A DNA stretch of 64,000 bases from Haliclystus octoradiatus (Eukaryota > Cnidaria > Staurozoa > Stauromedusae > Haliclystidae), in NCBI GenBank assembly GCA_916610825.1, contig OU744449.1, forward strand, positions 20,801,344-20,865,343. The letters are read 5' to 3'. This document shows positions 1-15,400 of the stretch, one piece after another. The translations under genes and the position numbers were made by a program. Every line of letters begins with the position of its first letter. The first letter of the stretch is position 1. The notes under the pieces are model-generated. The model was not told where the DNA came from. It did no database searches and saw nothing but the letters and a program-made list of their open reading frames with translations.

Positions 1-110
1 AAAATCATGTGACTGGCATCTGTCCAATGGGGGTCGAGAGCGGCACATCAAAGAGTATCCCAACTCTTGTTAATAGAGAGCTCTGGGATTTGTTTAATTC
101 AAGTTCTCAG
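1..110 (+). CDS. Partial coding exon of an unidentified gene, cut by the window edge
   Basis: Only one + strand frame, starting at base 3, is open through this stretch. It gives 36 codons with mixed, protein-like composition, including the run ELWDLFNSSSQ. It ends exactly at a consensus donor (CAG, then GTAACT at 111). I do not recognise the protein. A following exon could begin after the acceptor-like TTTGCCAG near 256, where a frame with LWRSLCSKYVRHKRDG runs to a stop near 343, but the splice phases do not match cleanly, so the join is unproven. If real, the gene ends convergently against the DNAI2 3' end at 437 and the two 3' UTRs would touch or overlap. Confidence 0.35.
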
Positions 111-436
111 GTAACTTTTAAAGCTACTAACTTTTTCATGAAATGTTCATGACCTGTTCTTTAAGGTACTTATCAAAATGTTGGCAGTTTCATGTTTAAT
201 AATTATTTTTATAATGTTTTGTATCGTGAATTGTCTTATTTACAACTTTACAAGTTTCTTTGCCAGCTATGTCTGACCGTGATTTGTGGCGTTCTTTGTG
301 TAGCAAATATGTTAGACATAAAAGGGACGGCACATTCCTATAAGGTGACTGTCCTACTACTACTACTATGTTCCAAAATCAAATGGTCCAAGAAAAATGA
401 AAATGAGAACTGGTACATTTTCTGCAATTAGACAGA

Positions 437-3400
437 TTAGTATGATGAATCATTTGCTCCTACCTCTGGCTCCTCTGTAATTGTTTCTGATCCAATGTCA
501 CTTTGCGCTTGGTCTGGGATTTTATTTTGCTTCACTGCTCTTTTTGCCTCTTCAAACGCACTGTCATTAGCAGCATCGCGTGTTGCTATAGCCTGTTGTT
601 CCGATTCAATTGTACTAAAGAACTCTTGTTCCGCTTTGGAGACAATATCAATGTCATCGTTCTCAATTGCTTCAGCTTCTTCCCTGTGGTTGATAATAAA
701 CGTAACAACATTGTTGTTATAATGCTAGTTTGCACAGGGGCTTCATTCCCCTGTGTATACAGTTCATGAACTCAGTAATTTTGTCAGATGTTTATAATTT
801 GTATAAGTTATATGATATGATTTCATAAAAAAATATTTTTCCATGACAACATCATAAATGAAGTTGAGTAAGGTCCAGACATCAGTTTAGACAGATTGCT
901 GTACTTGCTCATTTTATTGATCGAATTGTAGCGCAGTACTTGGAAGAAGTTTGTATGACTCAATAAGTAATTCTACACTTGGATGTTACTTGTCGTAAGA
1001 TTATATAGACATATTTAAAGGCTATTTTCTTTTAGGTATTTTGAGTCAGTAGAGTCAAATAGAAATTAATTTAAATTCAGTATCTGATTCTGTCAATGTA
1101 TATCTTACTTTTCCTGTTGACTTTTTGATCTTTCCTTCAATTTCATTTCTCTATGACGAGATTCTAAGATTTTTTCTCTCTTTGTCTCTCTTTCGAACAT
1201 CTATAGGAATAAAAAGTACTTTGTTTCTACAGGCTACCCAGCTTAATTGAAAGTCAAAATTGCCAATGATTTTCATTGCATTAATCTGAATTTGCATTTA
1301 TCCCAAGTTGTTCAACAATGACTTGACCAGGAAATAGTTTAATATGATTTCAAATCTTAGGTTGCAGATAATTGTAATTCCACTGATGTCGATTACAATA
1401 ATGTTGGATTCAGTTAAGCAATAATTTCGTATTATCATATAAAACTCAATCGAAACCCCAGAGTGATTGACTATATTGTTTCTCATTGATTATTCTATTG
1501 TTTACTCTTTTGAATCTAAGCAAATTTTCACAAATTCATGGAAGATGGAATTGCTCACTTTTTCACAAAATGGATTGTCTTACACAAATTTGATGGCTTT
1601 ATATATGATAAACCCAAACATAGTGCATAGTATCTCCCATCATTGTGAGAAACAGTCTATTAGAATATGGTTTTATGACAAAATTTGCTGGTTATTTTTT
1701 ATCACAAACAAATTATCCTGCTTTAATTTCAGGGGGGAATATTCAAATAAAATTTCATGAAAATTGCTGAACAACTCACTGAGATCAAACCAGTTCATTG
1801 GAGTATATAAACTTGAATTGCCTCTACTATATTTCTTAATGTGGATAATGGGGGCATAGGGGTATTGTGAATCATTACACTTTTGGTTCCCCCTGCGAGG
1901 AAAATTTATGAGCTCAGTTCATGAACACTTGCGGACAGTTCATGAAAATTCAGGGTCATTGAACCTTTTTGGACTGTTCATGAACTGTTCATGAACTCCT
2001 GAACTGTTTTTCGCAAGGAATGTTATAAGATTACCGCTGTCATTGCTGATTTTTCTGACTTTGGCATAGTGTATAATCCTTCTGATAGTTCGAGTAAAGT
2101 TGTTGTTCCTTTGTGTGATCCACATGCAATTAATCTTCCTTGTTCTTGAATCTTCAATGAATGGATTGGTTCGTCACAAACCTATGCATGGAAAAGACAT
2201 AAGGTTACAATCATGACACAGTTAACACTGCTTCTCTTGTCGATTAGAGTTCATGAAAAACTCTATGAAAATCTAGCCAAATTTTTTTTGAGGATTACAG
2301 TACAGTCCAACTCGGTTAATGTCCCCCCTTCCGTGCAAGCAAAAAGCGAGACATTATCCGAGGTGGGATATTATCCGATTTGAGAAAAAACAAAGGAATT
2401 CTGTTCATTGTTAACAAATGCTATTCAATCAAAATATGTAAAATAGTAAATACTAGGGATAACCATAGAATGATTTCAAAATAAGTCCAATTAACACAGA
2501 TGTATTAAAAGTTTCATACAGTTTCTTTTTCTTGATCACAAAATTCTTCCTGCTTGATTCTACGGAGCGTGCAATGAAATATAGTACGCAAGCATTGATA
2601 ACACACGTACACATGACCCACATCACAACCACGTGAACTCAGTTCGTTTTCATTTGATCATAGTTTATATAGTGATATAAAATATGGTTTGATAGAAGCC
2701 ATTTTAAAAGTTTGTCATTGACAGAGGCGCGTTTGCAATAAGGAAGCTAGCGTAAAGGAACTTTCAAAGCTGTTTAATTCAAGTCACAAGCAAAGAAAGA
2801 TGTTTCTTCGAAGTGTTAAAATGTTTATTCTTATTTAAAGCAATCAATGTTGTTGATATCATGTCCAATATCAAGTTCGAAGTGATGATAATTTTCACAA
2901 CAAAGGTAAACGCTAACAATGAAACGGCTATCATTTGTTTCAAATTCAAAGAAACGGGTCATTAAACGAATTTCATAACAAAACGGGTTTGAAAAAGCAG
3001 GATATTAACCGAAGGGATATTAAGCGATTTAAATTAGTTGAGTTTGTATAGAAACCAGAAAGTGGTTCTTGAAAAATGGGGATATTAAACGAGGTGGGAT
3101 ATTAACCGAGGGGATATTAACCAAGTTCGACTGTAGTAGGGTCTTCGTAATATTGACAGAAATCTTGTGCTGGGTTGAATTAGGGGAGTAGCTGAAACAG
3201 GAGATAACCATTGTTTCCCCATTGTTCATCTGCCAATCGCTAGCAAATTTTCTGCCAAATTAGAACCAGATCGTGATTAGCTGACAAACAATTGACAAAC
3301 AACAGCATAAATCTCCTGTTAGAGAATATTAAAGTACATGTTCTGCAATAGCTGAAGAAGTATTGGCACCCTAATTTTTTCATCATCATATTCAAAGATA

Positions 3401-6400
3401 CATTTACTTAATGAACGAAATTTAAAAATATTCAACAGAAGGAAGTGCTTTCCATATATATTTGCCATTTATGTAGCAATTCACAATTTATAATGTTCCA
3501 AGTAGTTACACCTCAGGCTGTTTATATTGCTTTGTAGAAATATGTGACCATTTATCTGTAATTCTGCCTATCCTCCCAAAATGTAGTTTTCGTAACATGT
3601 ATCATTATTGATACAAAAATTGGGGTGACTTCGAAATCCCTTGGCATCAAATTCTTCTGGACACACCCCTCTATTTGTTTTCTGAATAATGAAGTGCTGC
3701 GCATCTAAAATTTATTTTAAAGTAATGAATTCAACATAATTTTTTTGTTTGCAAAACCGTTCAAAACCTACTTAAATTGCTCATGAATAGTTTTATATAC
3801 TTCAAACAACTTTTTTCGTAAAAGTGGGTCACACCCCTCTCCTATACAAACACTTTTCAGTAGCATTAAATGTCCCAATTTTCATGATTATGAACATTCC
3901 CCGCATTGTTCACAAGCATAATTTCACTTTTCGCAGTGGATTGATAATATTTAGTAAGGATGTTACTATTGCATTGTCTACAATTTATCTCCCTTTAGTT
4001 AGAAATTATATAATGCATCTTTGACATTTCAGATACTACATCCTATTTATAGTTACCTGGATACTCAATGTTGGTTCACTTTGCTTAAATAAATAATCCC
4101 AGACATCAATGCATCCATCTTTTCGTGATGTAAAGAACACAGCAGGCCGGACAGGACTCCAACAGCCATCAGTTAGGTAAGATTGATGCTGTCTACAGTG
4201 TAAAATAACTCAGTCATGCCTAACAACTTATATCATTTAACCATTTTAATGTTTTTTATGCTTCATATTTTATTTTATAGTCAATTTCACCACATCCCCT
4301 GCGAAAAACAGTTCATGAGTAGTTCATGGACAGTTCATGAAAATTTGGGCTATTTAACGTTCATGAAGTTTTCATGAACTGTTCATGAACTCCAAAACTG
4401 TTTGCCGGAACTGTTTCATGAATTTGTCGGCCAAAACCCTGTAGAGACTCTGCGAACAGCACATGAACTTTTGAAAAGACTCACAAACATTTCATGTACA
4501 GTTTTCAATTTCAAATTTCTTGGAAGCATGCCATGTCATGTACTTATTTCACAGAAGTAGTTTGATGATAGATCAACTGTGTGTATCTATTATATTTTCA
4601 TTTGCACCGTTATGATTATAATAAATTTTTAACTGATTTGATGTATAATACCTTGTCCACATAATCGAAGATTCTTTGAGGTCTTCAGACCATATCTGTA
4701 TGTTGATAGATGAATATCAGATATATTTTTGGGTTATGTCTATATTGTACTAACACTACTGAAACCAAAACCATGAAAAAAATCATGTAGTTTCATTGCG
4801 TTTTCATGGCATTTTCAAGGTATTTTCACATTTTAAGATCGTGAATATGGATGCTGTCATGGTTTTCAATCTTATTCATGGCTAAAAATTTTTTTATAGA
4901 AAGCAGTTAAGAAAAGCAATTATTTTCAAACTGAATAATTCCTTTTAAAACATGTTTCTTGCTATGTTTTGCGTTGTGAAATTTTCAAAGTTTGCAGTAG
5001 GCAATGGGCATAGCACAAACAAAGCCAGACAATGAGATGTTATTCTACTTATGACTTTAATAGTTTACACAATTAAAAGGTAGTATGAACATAAATGGCT
5101 ACTACTGCAAAAAAGTAGTTGAGTTCATGAACTGATCATGAACCTTCTGAATTGCTTATGAACAGTTGATGGACTTTACAAACTTTCATGAACTGTCCAT
5201 GAACTTCAAATGACCCAGTTTTCATTAACTTATTTTAATAACCTGTTTATGAAAGTTCATGAAGATTAGACCATTTAGCGTTTATGAACTGTTTTCACAG
5301 GGGTAAGAGATTGAAAGAAAATGAAGTAAAGCTGTTTGTATAGTTAAATGTAATTATGCAAACTTACCCTTCCAGTCCAGTCGCCAACTGATAGAAAATT
5401 CTTTGGAAAAAATGGATTTCTCTATAAAGAAGAACATTGGACCAATGTATTGGAATTTGACGACCTAGATGTTCCGAAACATGATTGCTTTATTCAAGAA
5501 GTAGTTTGTGTTGATGAAGACCAATAGCATCTGACTGCTGAAGAACCTATTAGTCGAACCATATAGTCTATGAGTTTTAGAACAATCATGTTTACGAGCA
5601 TCTAGGTTGTCAATTAAAACAATTAAATTACATCTATTCGTTTTACATCATTGTAAAATCTAGATGAAACTATTCCAAATTTTATGAACAGTTCATACTT
5701 TTAATTCATAAAAAGCTCTTTACGTTTTTGTGAAACAGTTTGTAAGAAATTGTTATTTCACATTCACAATCAAAATTTTCAATGGCCAGTTTTACAGGGA
5801 GGACTTTCTGGCAAACTATTACCAGAAATTAAAAAGCGATCTTTGCTTTAAATATATTTCTTAAACATTTAAGAATAGAGAAATTAGTCAACTTTGATTC
5901 CATCATCTATCAGGTTTTTACGACTCCATCATCTACGGACTCATGCAAATTTGAAACTTTTTGAAAAACGAACTCGTGCAAACTAATTCCGAATTAAGAT
6001 TGAAACTGTATAATTACTTTTTAATCGTATACCTGCGAAAATCTTTATAAAACAAAAATAGAAAAGTATGGAATAAATGTTTGAGAGAAAGAAGCAAAGA
6101 AGTGAACATGTCATCAAATAAATCCCCTGCTAAAAATAGTTCAGGAATTCATGAATAGTTCATGAACGATAAATGGCACCAAATTTTCATGAACTGTTCA
6201 TGAACTGTCCGTGAAGGTTCAGGAACTGTTCATGTACGATTCATGAACAGTTTATGAAGACTGGAGCCAATTAACAATCATGAGCTGTTCATGAACTCCT
6301 GATCTGTTTTCACAGGGGATATTACTTTGAACAATCATGTTCCAATTCCGCATTACCATGTTTTCGTTTTCTAACATTTTGTTTGATTATTCTTCCACAC

Positions 6401-9400
6401 ATTCATTTTTTTATTCATGTTTTTGCAATGAGTGCAATTTCAAAAAAAAATATTTCACTGAATTTCCTTGAAATTGCACTTCTCTTAGCCAATCAGAATT
6501 AATAAATTTTGCAAGTATGTGATTAGAGGGAATTACATCTGATTTCTGCAAGGGTCGATACTATTTGCTTCTATTTCAATACCTAGAATAACTTTTCAAA
6601 GTTTGTAATTAACATGTTTTGAAATGCAATCCAAATGTTACAATATACATCTTGATTCCTGTAGTCAGATTTCAAACCAGAAGTTATTATTTTTGTATAT
6701 AACAATCACACCATAAAATCAATCATTATCTTACCTCTAATGCATAAACAGGTCCAGCATGTTGACTATAGATAGCTACAATCTTTTCACTTGGATTTTT
6801 CGCTTTTCTGTTGCATGATAAAACATGGCCTTGTTCAGTACCAACCATAAATTTCGTAGGCATTGTTGATTCATATTCAAGGGATACCCCACCCATAGGT
6901 GTTTTTGATTTCCCTTTCACTAGATGCAGTGATTCCGTTGGTTCAGCTAGCTTTCTTATATCCCACCAATGTACATAACCGTCAGTGCTGGTAGAGAAGC
7001 ATTCAGCACCTGCAGAAGAATATAAAGGCTGATATTTACTATATAGGTGTATGTCAACATTGAAAGTTGAAAAATCCCCCTGCGAAAAAATTGATTGAGT
7101 TTATGAAGTTTATGAATATCCATTAACCTGTTCATTCTTATTCTATGAACAGGTCATGAATGTTACATGGTCTGTGTTTCATAAGCCTAAATGAACTGTT
7201 TTCACAGCAGTATTGATTATTGAAGAGATTGTGTGTACATATGTACATTAAGATCTGAAGAGAATAGAAAATAGATTTTGTACAGTACAGCCTATAAATA
7301 CATGGCAAATTGATAAATGTGAAAAGGGTATAATTCACAATCAACTAGCATTGATCATTTTGCACAGCGCAAACATACTGTCAATGCTTTTCTGGCCTCT
7401 ACAACATTCTGTTCATAAAATCAAGTCCATTAACTTTTAACAATGCCTACAGTTAGAAGCGTGCGAGATCAACATGAATGGATTGTTCATTACAGTTCAT
7501 TATTAATGTTAAATGGCCCCAAATTTTCATGAACAGTCGGTAAAGGTTTATTAACCGGTCATGAACAGTTCTTGAAAATTTCATGAATGGCTCATGAAAA
7601 TTGGGGCCATTTAACGATCATGAACTGTTCATGAACTCCTGGACTGTTTTTTGCAGGGCTAATGAAACCATGACTTCATGACTAAAATAAGCGTCAATGA
7701 GCGATTCCTGCAAGGTTTAAAAGAATAAAGTTGACCATCGAGTCTCAAAGTTGAAAAATGAATGTCACTTCTCAAGCCACAAGTACTGTGATCACACTTC
7801 ATATTCACAGACCGAACGCAAGGCTGTCGGTCAATTTTATGTCTTTAATTGAAAGTCATGATCAATTTATGAATGTGTCCAGGGGAAGAGATAACTTAAA
7901 ATGACAGTCATAAAGGATGCAGGACTGTGCAACTTTACATTTTTGTGGCATATATGGAAGCACTCAAATTTATAACAACTGCTCTTGAACTGTATTTATA
8001 AACTGTTCTTGAAAATTTAATGAAATCTTACGCATCCCGTCCATAGGTTATTGTTATTGTTCACGGCTGCTATGAACTGTTTTGTTAATTAATTAAATGC
8101 AGCTAACTGAATTTCTTCTCACCTGTTTTGGATTGAATGAATACAACTTTATAGACAGGATCTCTGTGACTCTTTTCAATCGGTGTCATTTCAATTGGAT
8201 GTGATCCTTTCCTTGTATCCCAATAACCTAGGTTTAGAAAAACATACTAAGCTGTGTATCATTTGTTTCCAATTGATTGCAAGGGTCCGATGAAATATTT
8301 TTCTTGCAGGATTTCAATTTTTCCTTCTAAACTTTTTAGGATGATTCATCATGCAAATGATCTCACATCTTTTTTTTACGGTTATTTTCATAAAATATGA
8401 TAAAAATTGCAGGGTTTTACTTCACTGTCCAAGCAAAGAAACAATTGAATTTTCTTCTGATTGAAAAATATTGAATTTAACTATTTCTTCCCCTTACTTC
8501 TGAATTTGTGCTAGCTTTCCGGGACTCACAGTCCCATAATCCCCCATTTTATCAAACCCTGTTGATCGCTGTACTGAGTTTTGACCGTTCTTACTGTATG
8601 TTTGACTGGACTTACCGATCTGACCATTGTAACAGCCACCAACTAATATATGTGAATCTTTAGGGTTGTATTCCAAACACATCAATGAAGAAATAGGTTT
8701 GATTGCTAACTCAGGTTTATTAGGATTGTCTAAAATCAATTTACAAAATATTTCATAATAATAATTGACAATGTAATCTTACAGTATAAACTGTTTATAA
8801 CGGCACCCCTAGGAAACTTTCAAAAAGTACTCTATAGGTGATATGTCGCTGTAGTCAATTATTCATAAGAAGAAAGATACCAAATTTCACCAGGGAGATC
8901 AGTAAATTTAGTATGTTATTAACAGTAATATGTTAGAAAGAGTGACGTTTTGAACAGTTTCTACCATATTAATGATTGGATATTTCCCCTAGACTTGATC
9001 GGCTGCAGTACAACTTATTTAGATTATTTATAACGCTAATGTTATGTGTATCTGTCGATTTATTTTTATTATTAAATCATTTATCCACAAACCGGGTAGG
9101 CTTGCAGCTTTTTTTAACAGGGTTGTCGGCTATTTTGTTAGTATTTTAAAGCTTATGTGCGTTCAATGCCTTTCCTGACGTCTAAGTGCTCTGGCCAGGG
9201 ATTTAACCCAAGACCCTGCGTGCCGTGGTTCAACGTCCTACGAATTACACTACCCCTGTGAAAAACAGTTCCAGAGTTCATGATCAGTTCATGAACAGTT
9301 CATGAATGTCAAACAGCCCCCAATATTTATGGAATGTTTGCAAAGGTTCTTGTTCTTGAACAGTTCATAATAATTGGGGCCATTTAGCGTTAATGAACTG

Positions 9401-12400
9401 TTGATGAACTGTTGAACTGTTATTCACAAGGGTTGACCGCACACAGGCAAACATTTTCACAGGAAAAACTTGGTCATTTTGATCCATCAAATCCTCTAAG
9501 CATGCATCTAAATGATTCAAGATGTCTTGTTTCTATGAGATCTAACTCAATCGGAACACTTTTTATTTTACTTTCGTTTCCGCTTCTAGATAGGTAATAA
9601 TAATTATTATTATCTAGTCGTTGGATTTTTGCTATCTGATTTGTTGATTCATATGTTTTGAAATTCTAGGATACATAATTCATAAATTCCTTCTTTGAAA
9701 TTTGATGAAAAACTTTGCTGATTATTTAAGGTTATTAATCAACATTTCTTGTGTGGTAAATTATGAATACTGCACATCAAGTATGTAGGAACTCTTTGAG
9801 GGTAATAGTGGAGTGGCAAATTTATGTCATGTAATTAGACATAAAACATCTTCAAAGTATGCAATGCAAGTATGGGTGAAAACAGTACATGATTCCATGA
9901 ACGTTAAAAAGTCTAATTTCACAAACTTTCTATGAACTTAATTTATGATCAACATTTATTGAAGATATAGTTGTGTACTAAAGTAATGTACTTACCGATA
10001 TCCCAAATGTACGAGTCTATTGATGCATTTTGTGCACCTTTTTGAAATTCGAGATCTGAATATGCAATTGCTAGTTTCTTTGCGCCATCAGGATACCATG
10101 ATATCGACGTTGCTGTTCTCTTGATTTTGTTTGGATCTCTTAAATACATTGAATGACAATAAGAAATGTTCAGTATAATTTATAAGTAGTATAATAACAA
10201 GGGTTTTATTGTTTATACAATACTTATTATTAGTGGTACAGTTGAATCTTGATGTAACTGCCATCTCTATACTGTGGCCATCTGTCAATAGTGGTCACTC
10301 TTGGTATGTAAAATATTATTTTCTATTGAGTCAACCCTTTATATAAAGACCATCTGTATTAGATTTTAAATTATTTATGAAAAATGGCGTAAACTAAACG
10401 ATAGTCCGTTGTAAATGAATTGGAAATGTTATTATTATCAAAATATATGGCTGGAAAATATATTTGTAAGGATTACCAACCGGTATAAATGGTTCCTATT
10501 AGTATATACAGTCAAACCTCAATTAATATCCCTTTTAATAATGTCCCACCTTGCTTTATATCCCCACATAAAACTGATTCTATTTTCCACTCTCCATACA
10601 AACTCTCATACTGCTACCTCGCTTAATATCCCACTTTTCATCCAGACCAAAGGTGGGATATTAAGCAACTTTGACTGTATATTTCATTTATTTGCTAATC
10701 ATTTTAAATTTCTGCGAAAAAATTGCTGAGTTATGAACTGGTCAGGAGCCTCTCGTGATCTGTTCATGAACAGTTCATGATCACCTTATAAACAGTCCAT
10801 GAACAGTTTACGAACGCAGGGGATGTCAGAATGTGCTGCGGCTCTACAACGGATTGTGACACAATTTTACGTAGCATTCTACAGAGGTGATTGTGAATTT
10901 CAACATTTACTATCTTTACGCTAGATGCAATTTTTTAAACTCCTTTCATCTGATTCACAATTTCCAAACAATTTGAAAAGTTTGTATGCAATAATTAATA
11001 TAAATTGTAGTTTTGCTCAACTCAACCATACATTAACTGTCAGTCCATTCTAATGAACGGCAAGTGAATTATTTCTATGAAAAGTCTATTGCGTTGCACT
11101 ACTACAAGACCAAATCATGCTTTTTCTAACGAATTGTTGCGTGTAGATATTATACATAGCAAAGGGTGGGACAATGATAAAATTTCAGTTGTTTAACTAA
11201 AATTAAAGGTTAACTGATTAACCGATTAACCATTTTCCAGGACAATTATCTGTTTATTTTGATGTTAAACAATTAAACTGTTAACTGTTTAGAATTGAAA
11301 TAAAGTGGTGGCAATGTCATGGCAAAAAGGTAACTTAAGTTAGTGGGTAAACCGCCCCACCCATATACATAGCATCCTTACTTTAACTGGAAATATTTGA
11401 ATAAGAGGCAATAATTCATCAGTCATCATTTAGACTCTCCCCTGCGAAAACAGTTCAGGAGTTCATAAACTTTTCATGAAAATTAAATTGCCCCAATTTT
11501 TATGAACTGTTCATGGACTCCTAGACTATTTTTCGCATGGGCAGCTACCTGAATACATTTATTGTTTTAGCAGATGGTGCTTCAGTTGTTTGACCTGCTT
11601 TCATACTATCAAAGTATTCTTCGTAAATATCAATTGCGTTATTCTGTTGAATGCAATGCTCCATGGTCTATTACAACAAAGATATATATACTGTTATTAA
11701 AATATTAATTTGATTTACACATTTTACAACAGACACTTAAGCTCGTCATAGTTGTCAAATCGTTGTCTATTTATTTGAATATGATAAAGAATTGCTTGAT
11801 CTAATCATGAGCTAATCGCAAGAGAAAAAAAATCAATATGGTACACTGGAACTAGGAAAGTGAATTGTTTTATGAATTCTTGAATGGCCTGTTTTCATGA
11901 ACATTGGGTCATTTGACATTCATGAACTGGTTCCGGTTTCAAAGCTATGAGTGTAGTTTATTGTTGTTGAATGGTTAATAGAAGCTCAAGAAAGTCTCAT
12001 AAAACAGGCCATTTTATATTCATGACCTTTGGAACTCTCATGAAATCACAACATTTGTGACAGAAAATATTAATTCATGGAAACATACAGTGATAGATTT
12101 GATGGGTTGTAGTTTTTTCAGACTGTCTCAGTCCTGTTTCAGCAAAATACTGTTGTTATTGCTTTGCCCAAATTGTAGACTTCTCTTTAAAAACTTATTT
12201 TCTTCAAAACTCAATCAGTTCATGAATTTTTGAATAGTTTATGTATATACGGGCATTTTATACACACTTCATGAACTGATTTCATTGAAAAATTTAATAT
12301 ATGCCATTTTTTGTTCATTGAATGAGTTTACAACAGACAACATGTGTCAAATACTCTCAAAGACGACACTCAGTCTAAGTTATTATTTGCTTAATAAAAT

Positions 12401-15400
12401 GATTATTTTTTCAACCAAAAATAAGCCATTGAAAATTACTTCTCTAATTTTGAAAATTGTTGTTTCATTAGAATCACTGTTAGTTTACTTTTTTCTATAA
12501 GTGAACAATGTCTATTGTTCCGTATGATGAAATATAATTAAAAATAATAATAATAGGCTAGACCTAGAAGCGTCAAACCTACGGGTTGTCGTAGCCTTAT
12601 GATATAGACAGATACTACGCGCCTAGACTTTAGAACTTTTGTAGACTATAAAATATAACCACGTTTTTAGTATTAGAATAATTATATATGTATGTTTATG
12701 TTTACGCCTTGTTGAGCAAAGTTAATTGACTTCTATTGTTCTATTATATAAAATAAGAAGAATAGATTTGTAGACACCTTTGTTATGTTATTTTGTATAT
12801 AAACTCGTTAATATGCCGGTAAAATCAATTAGTAAAGTCGAAGAAAGAAGAAGGCTAATTCACGAAGACAGAAGAAGAAGATCAACACAGAAAGATAAGA
12901 AAGACAGAAAACCCGTGGAAAATTACCGATGTAAGAATCTATAATAATACTGTATAAATAGACAATTTCATAAGAATAGTATAATCACATAATTAATAGC
13001 ATTTATTTACGATTTGTATTTTGTTTCATTATTTAGTGAATTTTACAGTTTAATATAATCTCAGTCAATCTACTGCGTCTTTAATTTGGCCTTAGACTTC
13101 AGAACATCTATTGCATCCCCTTTTCGAATGATTATAATTCGCAATAGCACTGCAAGAGATCTTGAAGTTGGTGAAATAATCCAATAGCCTAACGAAAATA
13201 ACTCATTGCTACCCCATTTTAAAATAGTTCATGAACTTTAAATGGCCCAATTTTCATGAACGGTTCATGAACATGTTTATGAAAAACAGGTCATTTAACA
13301 TTTGTGAACTAGTTGATGAACTAAACAACTTTTTTACAGAGGTTAATAGATTGATTGCTAATGTTGAATGTAGAAAAACATACCATTCCCAAATTCTGAA
13401 CAGTACTAATGTATATATCATCTTTCTCTACTTTCTTTCTGTATCTAATCGTTTGCTCAACTTCAGCTGGATTAACATCTTTTGGCCAGCCACCTTCAAC
13501 ATGATTTATTCCTCTACTTTCCGTTTCATATCTTTCTGTGTTAACCTATGTAATAAATGCAATCGAAAATGTGTGTAGGCTGCACATAACAACAAGGTTA
13601 CAACATTTATAACTATTTACCTATGTTATTTATATTAACCAACCGAGTAATTCGTCATGAAATTTGACACAATCACCAAAAGGTTGGAGCTTTTATTCAT
13701 GGTACTGTATTGTATTGTTAAAACGTAAAAATTTCAAAAGTTGAAAAGTTAAAAGTGCGAAAAAAATCCATGAGTAAATAGTTAATGCACAGTTCATGAA
13801 AAATTCATGAACTTCATAAACAGTTCATGAACATTTTTTGTGGGTTCATGAACAGTTCATGAACAGTTCATGAACAGTCACAAGGAGTTCATGAACACTT
13901 CATGAACCGGTTCATGAACTGGTTCATGAACGTGAAATTGTCCAAAAGTTCATGAAATGGGCAATTTCACGTTCATGAACTCATGAACTTTTTTTCGCGG
14001 GGGTGGTTGTTAAGTTAAATTTTTGAGAAATTAATTTTCGTGTTGTGTGATAATCAGGGTCTGACAAAAATGGGGATGCTGGTATCCTAGATCCCGGAAG
14101 GGTCGTGTAAATTCAGAAGAAAATGATAAATTCCTGATTTTCAGGCCAAACCTCAATAAAAAATTGAGAAAAAAATGTACACTATTGTTTAAGATTCTGC
14201 AAGGTTAAATATTTTGTCAGACACTGGTGAGGGTTCCAATTATAATTGTTTTTGTTGGATTACTCATCATAACTGAAAGCATTTAGGCCTACGAATCAGT
14301 TGAAGGAACGTAGTGTCTTTGTTGTGATCACCAGCAGCCTTTTGGTATCGTCAACAACTTATCTACCTTGTATATTTGATTAAGACTAATTGTTGACCAA
14401 TTTGCAGTTTAGGGTATTCAATTTATTTGAATCACGACATAGCCATGGAAGGTAAGCTTTATGGCCAAAAATGAATTGTATAGCCTCATAACTAATATGT
14501 ATAGCATCATCAAAATATCTCTTAACCAATCACATTCCAGGAAATAGTTCAACAATTTCATAATTTTGTATTGAATAGTTCATCAAATTTAAATAACACT
14601 CAGGTTCCACAATAATTTTGTGGGAAATCTGCTGCCATGTGACTTTCATACAATACTGATAAATGATAGTTATCAATTCCTGTTTGAATCATAAATTTTT
14701 GAACAGATAAATATAGATAGATATTTTGATTCAAGACATATAAACGATTTGATACAGAAAAACACTACGCTAAATTTAAATGATTACTATTTAAGTATAT
14801 AATACAGGCAACGCTATTGTTTCTGGCAAATCCAATTATTGTTTATTCCGACAATGCTTTATTTATTTCTAAGAAGGATGTTTTTAACTTGTTGTTTGTA
14901 GTTTGTTTTTCTATAATTGCCTGCATGGTGATAATTATTGAATGTGTAGGTCTATCCTATCCCCCCTTCTTCCTCTCCTGTATATTAAAACATAGTTCAT
15001 GCGAAGTGGCATGGATGTGCGAGTGCGATGGAAAATGGGCCCGCCATAGTGCTATCCTTTATCTTTATTTTATATGACAATTGAAATTGTTAATAAATAA
15101 GGAATTATTGATTTTTTTCATTTTTCTAGCAGCTATAGGATAGGCATATAGTGACATTGGTACCAAGTAGGGCTAGTAGAATTAGATCATACACAAAATA
15201 ATTTTCTATAAATAATAGGCGACGGTATATAATTATTTGAGTGCTATATTTATTACGTTACTGTTATTTACAGAACTGTTGATACATTACCTCGTGTTCT
15301 GACATTTCCGGTACACATTGTATGCCAACATGACTTGGATTCCTCTCAATGAAATCACTCAGCAGCTTTTCATCCGGCGGAATATCAATCAATAACTCTG

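Noticed and set aside
14817-15077. Open frame of 86 codons in DNAI2 intron 1
   Set aside because: Hydrophobic but without conserved pattern, start context or splice support; AT-rich introns give such frames by chance.
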